Below, in pieces: positions 8,569 through 9,538 of a DNA stretch of 9,538 bases (positions are counted from its first letter, which is position 1; every line of letters starts with the position of its first letter). The notes under the pieces are model-generated. The model made no database searches. It saw only the letters and a program-made list of their open reading frames with translations, and was not told the origin of the DNA. The stretch comes from Nitrosomonas sp. (GTDB taxonomy: Bacteria > Pseudomonadota > Gammaproteobacteria > Burkholderiales > Nitrosomonadaceae). The DNA lies in the NCBI GenBank assembly GCA_029881855.1, contig JAOULU010000044.1, positions 1-9,538 on the forward strand. The letters run 5' to 3'. The position numbers and the translations under genes are program-made.

Positions 8569-8597
8569 TTAGACTAATCTAATTGTGTCTAATTTTT
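8569..8597 (+). terminator. Weak rho-independent terminator-like hairpin after dapE
   Basis: TTAGAC (8569-8574) and GTCTAA (8587-8592) are exact inverted repeats around a 12-base spacer, followed directly by TTTTT (8593-8597). AAA upstream can pair with TTT beyond a single T-T mismatch, lengthening the stem. The low GC content, long loop and distance of about 135 bases from the dapE stop make it a weak candidate. Confidence 0.35.
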
Positions 8598-8649
8598 CAC
8601 TCAACGTTTACATTTCCTCCACAATTCAGTCTCTTTTTTAACCTATAGT

Positions 8650-8676
8650 TAATTTTTTGCAAAAACGACCCGTAAG
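8650..8676 (+). promoter_or_regulatory. Speculative sigma-28 (FliA) type promoter for the receptor gene
   Basis: TAATTTTT (8650-8657) and CCCGTAAG (8669-8676), 11 bases apart, match the flagellar sigma consensus TAAAGTTT-N11-GCCGATAA at about 10 of 16 positions with the expected spacing. Chemoreceptor genes are often FliA-dependent, which is the reason for looking. The -10 half is poor, so this may be chance. Confidence 0.2.
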
Positions 8677-8725
8677 ATAAAGATTACATTTATATGTTTT
8701 CAAGTTAACTAATAGAGGTGACAAA

Positions 8726-9538
8726 ATGAGAATCAACGAACCTGTGACACAAAGAGATATGGGCATGGACAATGAGACCGAGATTATTTCTACCACTAAC
8801 CTAAAAGGCGCACTGACTTCAGTCAATGATGACTTTATAAAAATGAGTGGCTATACCTGGGAAGAACTAGAAAATAAGAATCACAATATTATTCGTCACC
8901 CCGACATGCCACCTGAAGGTTTTGTCATGTTATGGGACGCTATGAAATCGGGCAATCCTTGGATGGGGCTGGTAAAAAATCGTCATAAAAGTGGCGATCA
9001 TTATTGGGTCGATGCTTACGCTAGCCCGCAGTATGAAGATGGAAAAATAATGGGCTATCAATCTGTTCGGGTTAAAGCACATGATGATTGGATAAAGCGT
9101 GCAGATGCTTTATACAACAAAATCATGTCGAAAAAGACCGACGATGATAAAAGGAAGTCTAGGCTAGACGAAGTCAAACTTACCCGTTTCCCAATCAGCT
9201 TTACAGCAAAAGTTTCTATTGCTGTGTCAAGTATCTTTATTGTTTGCTTCGTGGGCCTGGCTATTGCCGGACAAATGCCCCTCATTTCCGCTCTAATCAG
9301 TGGTGTTATTGGTAGCGCATTAGGCACGGTTACTGTCTATAACATGTTAAGTGGCCTGCGCAAAATAGCAGCCGAATCTGAAAAAGTAGCGAATGACCCA
9401 CTGGCACGCTTTATTTATACAGGCCGAAACGATGATCTGGGACAAATTGAATACTCACAGATCTTTTTAAATGCCAAATTACGTACGGCTATAGGTCGAG
9501 TTAAAGAGTCATCCACGGTTCTAGATAGCGCTGCATTA
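8726..9538 (+). CDS. aer: Aer-type PAS chemoreceptor (methyl-accepting chemotaxis protein), 3' end missing
   Basis: Energy/oxygen-taxis receptor whose cytoplasmic FAD-binding PAS domain senses redox state and signals through CheA/CheW. The start is ATG 8726, with GAGGTG five bases upstream; 271 codons are present and the frame is still open at the window end. Residues 1-118 form an Aer-like PAS domain (VTQRDM, SGYTWEELENKNHNIIRHPDMP, NPWMGLVKNRHKSGDHYWV). Arg57, His58, Asp60 and Trp79, linked to FAD binding in E. coli Aer, are at the same numbers. A charged linker (about 135-152) leads to two hydrophobic segments (about 161-182 and 184-206) that form a membrane hairpin with almost no periplasmic loop, as in Aer. 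A HAMP-like region follows. The methyl-accepting signalling domain is presumed to lie beyond the window. The redox ligand could differ from that of Aer, as many bacteria carry several such receptors. Confidence 0.9.
   Translation, partial: MRINEPVTQRDMGMDNETEIISTTNLKGALTSVNDDFIKMSGYTWEELENKNHNIIRHPDMPPEGFVMLWDAMKSGNPWMGLVKNRHKSGDHYWVDAYASPQYEDGKIMGYQSVRVKAHDDWIKRADALYNKIMSKKTDDDKRKSRLDEVKLTRFPISFTAKVSIAVSSIFIVCFVGLAIAGQMPLISALISGVIGSALGTVTVYNMLSGLRKIAAESEKVANDPLARFIYTGRNDDLGQIEYSQIFLNAKLRTAIGRVKESSTVLDSAAL

Larger units (their letters stand above)
8436..8725. other. Non-coding gap between dapE and the Aer-like receptor gene
   Basis: About 290 AT-rich bases with no credible coding sequence. 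It contains the dapE 3' untranslated region, a weak terminator-like hairpin at 8569-8597, and the upstream region of the chemoreceptor gene. The separation suggests that dapE and the receptor gene are independent transcription units. A ribosome binding site GAGGTG (8715-8720) lies five bases before the receptor ATG. Confidence 0.5.

Noticed and set aside
8505..8576. TAGTCTA and TAGACTA inverted pair as a possible structured RNA or riboswitch
   Set aside because: Seven-base arms separated by more than 50 bases in AT-rich sequence are expected by chance, and no riboswitch core motif was recognised in this gap.
8575..8592. TCTAAT direct repeats (CTAATCTAATTGTGTCTAAT) as a possible repeat array or attachment site
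   Set aside because: Too short and irregular, with no integrase, tRNA or spacer structure nearby; better explained as part of the weak terminator-like hairpin.
8638..8826. Short minus-strand frame crossing the start of the Aer-like gene
   Set aside because: It overlaps the well-supported PAS coding sequence and has no binding site or recognisable motif. The minus-strand frame at 9058-9327 is likewise antisense to the receptor's linker and membrane region.

Overview
The window looks like core chromosome of a free-living, motile gammaproteobacterium. Three things point there: a long FadE-class acyl-CoA dehydrogenase that matches the Escherichia coli protein almost end to end, a DapE with every classical metal and catalytic residue at its expected number, and an Aer-type redox/aerotaxis receptor. 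Base composition is moderately AT-rich (low-to-mid 40s % GC by eye). I do not assign a genus. I see no insertion sequence, phage gene, tRNA, rRNA or CRISPR array.

Layout, left to right. (1) 1-1167, plus: the 3' part of an M32 (carboxypeptidase Taq) metallocarboxypeptidase gene, cut by the window start. (2) 1164-1991, minus: a pbpG-like exported D-alanyl-D-alanine endopeptidase, convergent with the first gene and sharing its CTAG stop tetramer. (3) 1992-2298: an AT-rich gap with no gene but an imperfect AT palindrome. (4) 2299-7072, minus: a tightly coupled two-gene fatty-acid unit. Membrane-anchored FadE acyl-CoA dehydrogenase comes first, then a COG1022-type long-chain acyl-CoA synthetase whose ATG follows the fadE stop by one base. 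(5) 7073-7301: a divergent regulatory region with several short inverted repeats. (6) 7302-8435, plus: dapE, for lysine/diaminopimelate synthesis. (7) 8436-8725: a non-coding gap with a weak terminator-like hairpin and a speculative flagellar-type promoter. (8) 8726-9538, plus: the N-terminal 271 codons of an Aer-like PAS chemoreceptor, cut by the window end.

The synthetase activates long-chain fatty acids to acyl-CoA and FadE performs the first oxidation of beta-oxidation, so gene pair 4 encodes two consecutive steps. DapE and PbpG both touch peptidoglycan (supply of diaminopimelate, and cleavage of crosslinks), but nothing shows that they are co-regulated.

Most of the window is ordinary housekeeping. 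The one feature that stands out is the C-terminus of FadE. After the conserved FadE end there is an extra tail of about 220 residues. It is highly acidic, has an internal repeat of about 85-87 residues that is still visible in the DNA, and finishes in a lysine-rich basic tip. I do not recognise this tail from any FadE I know.
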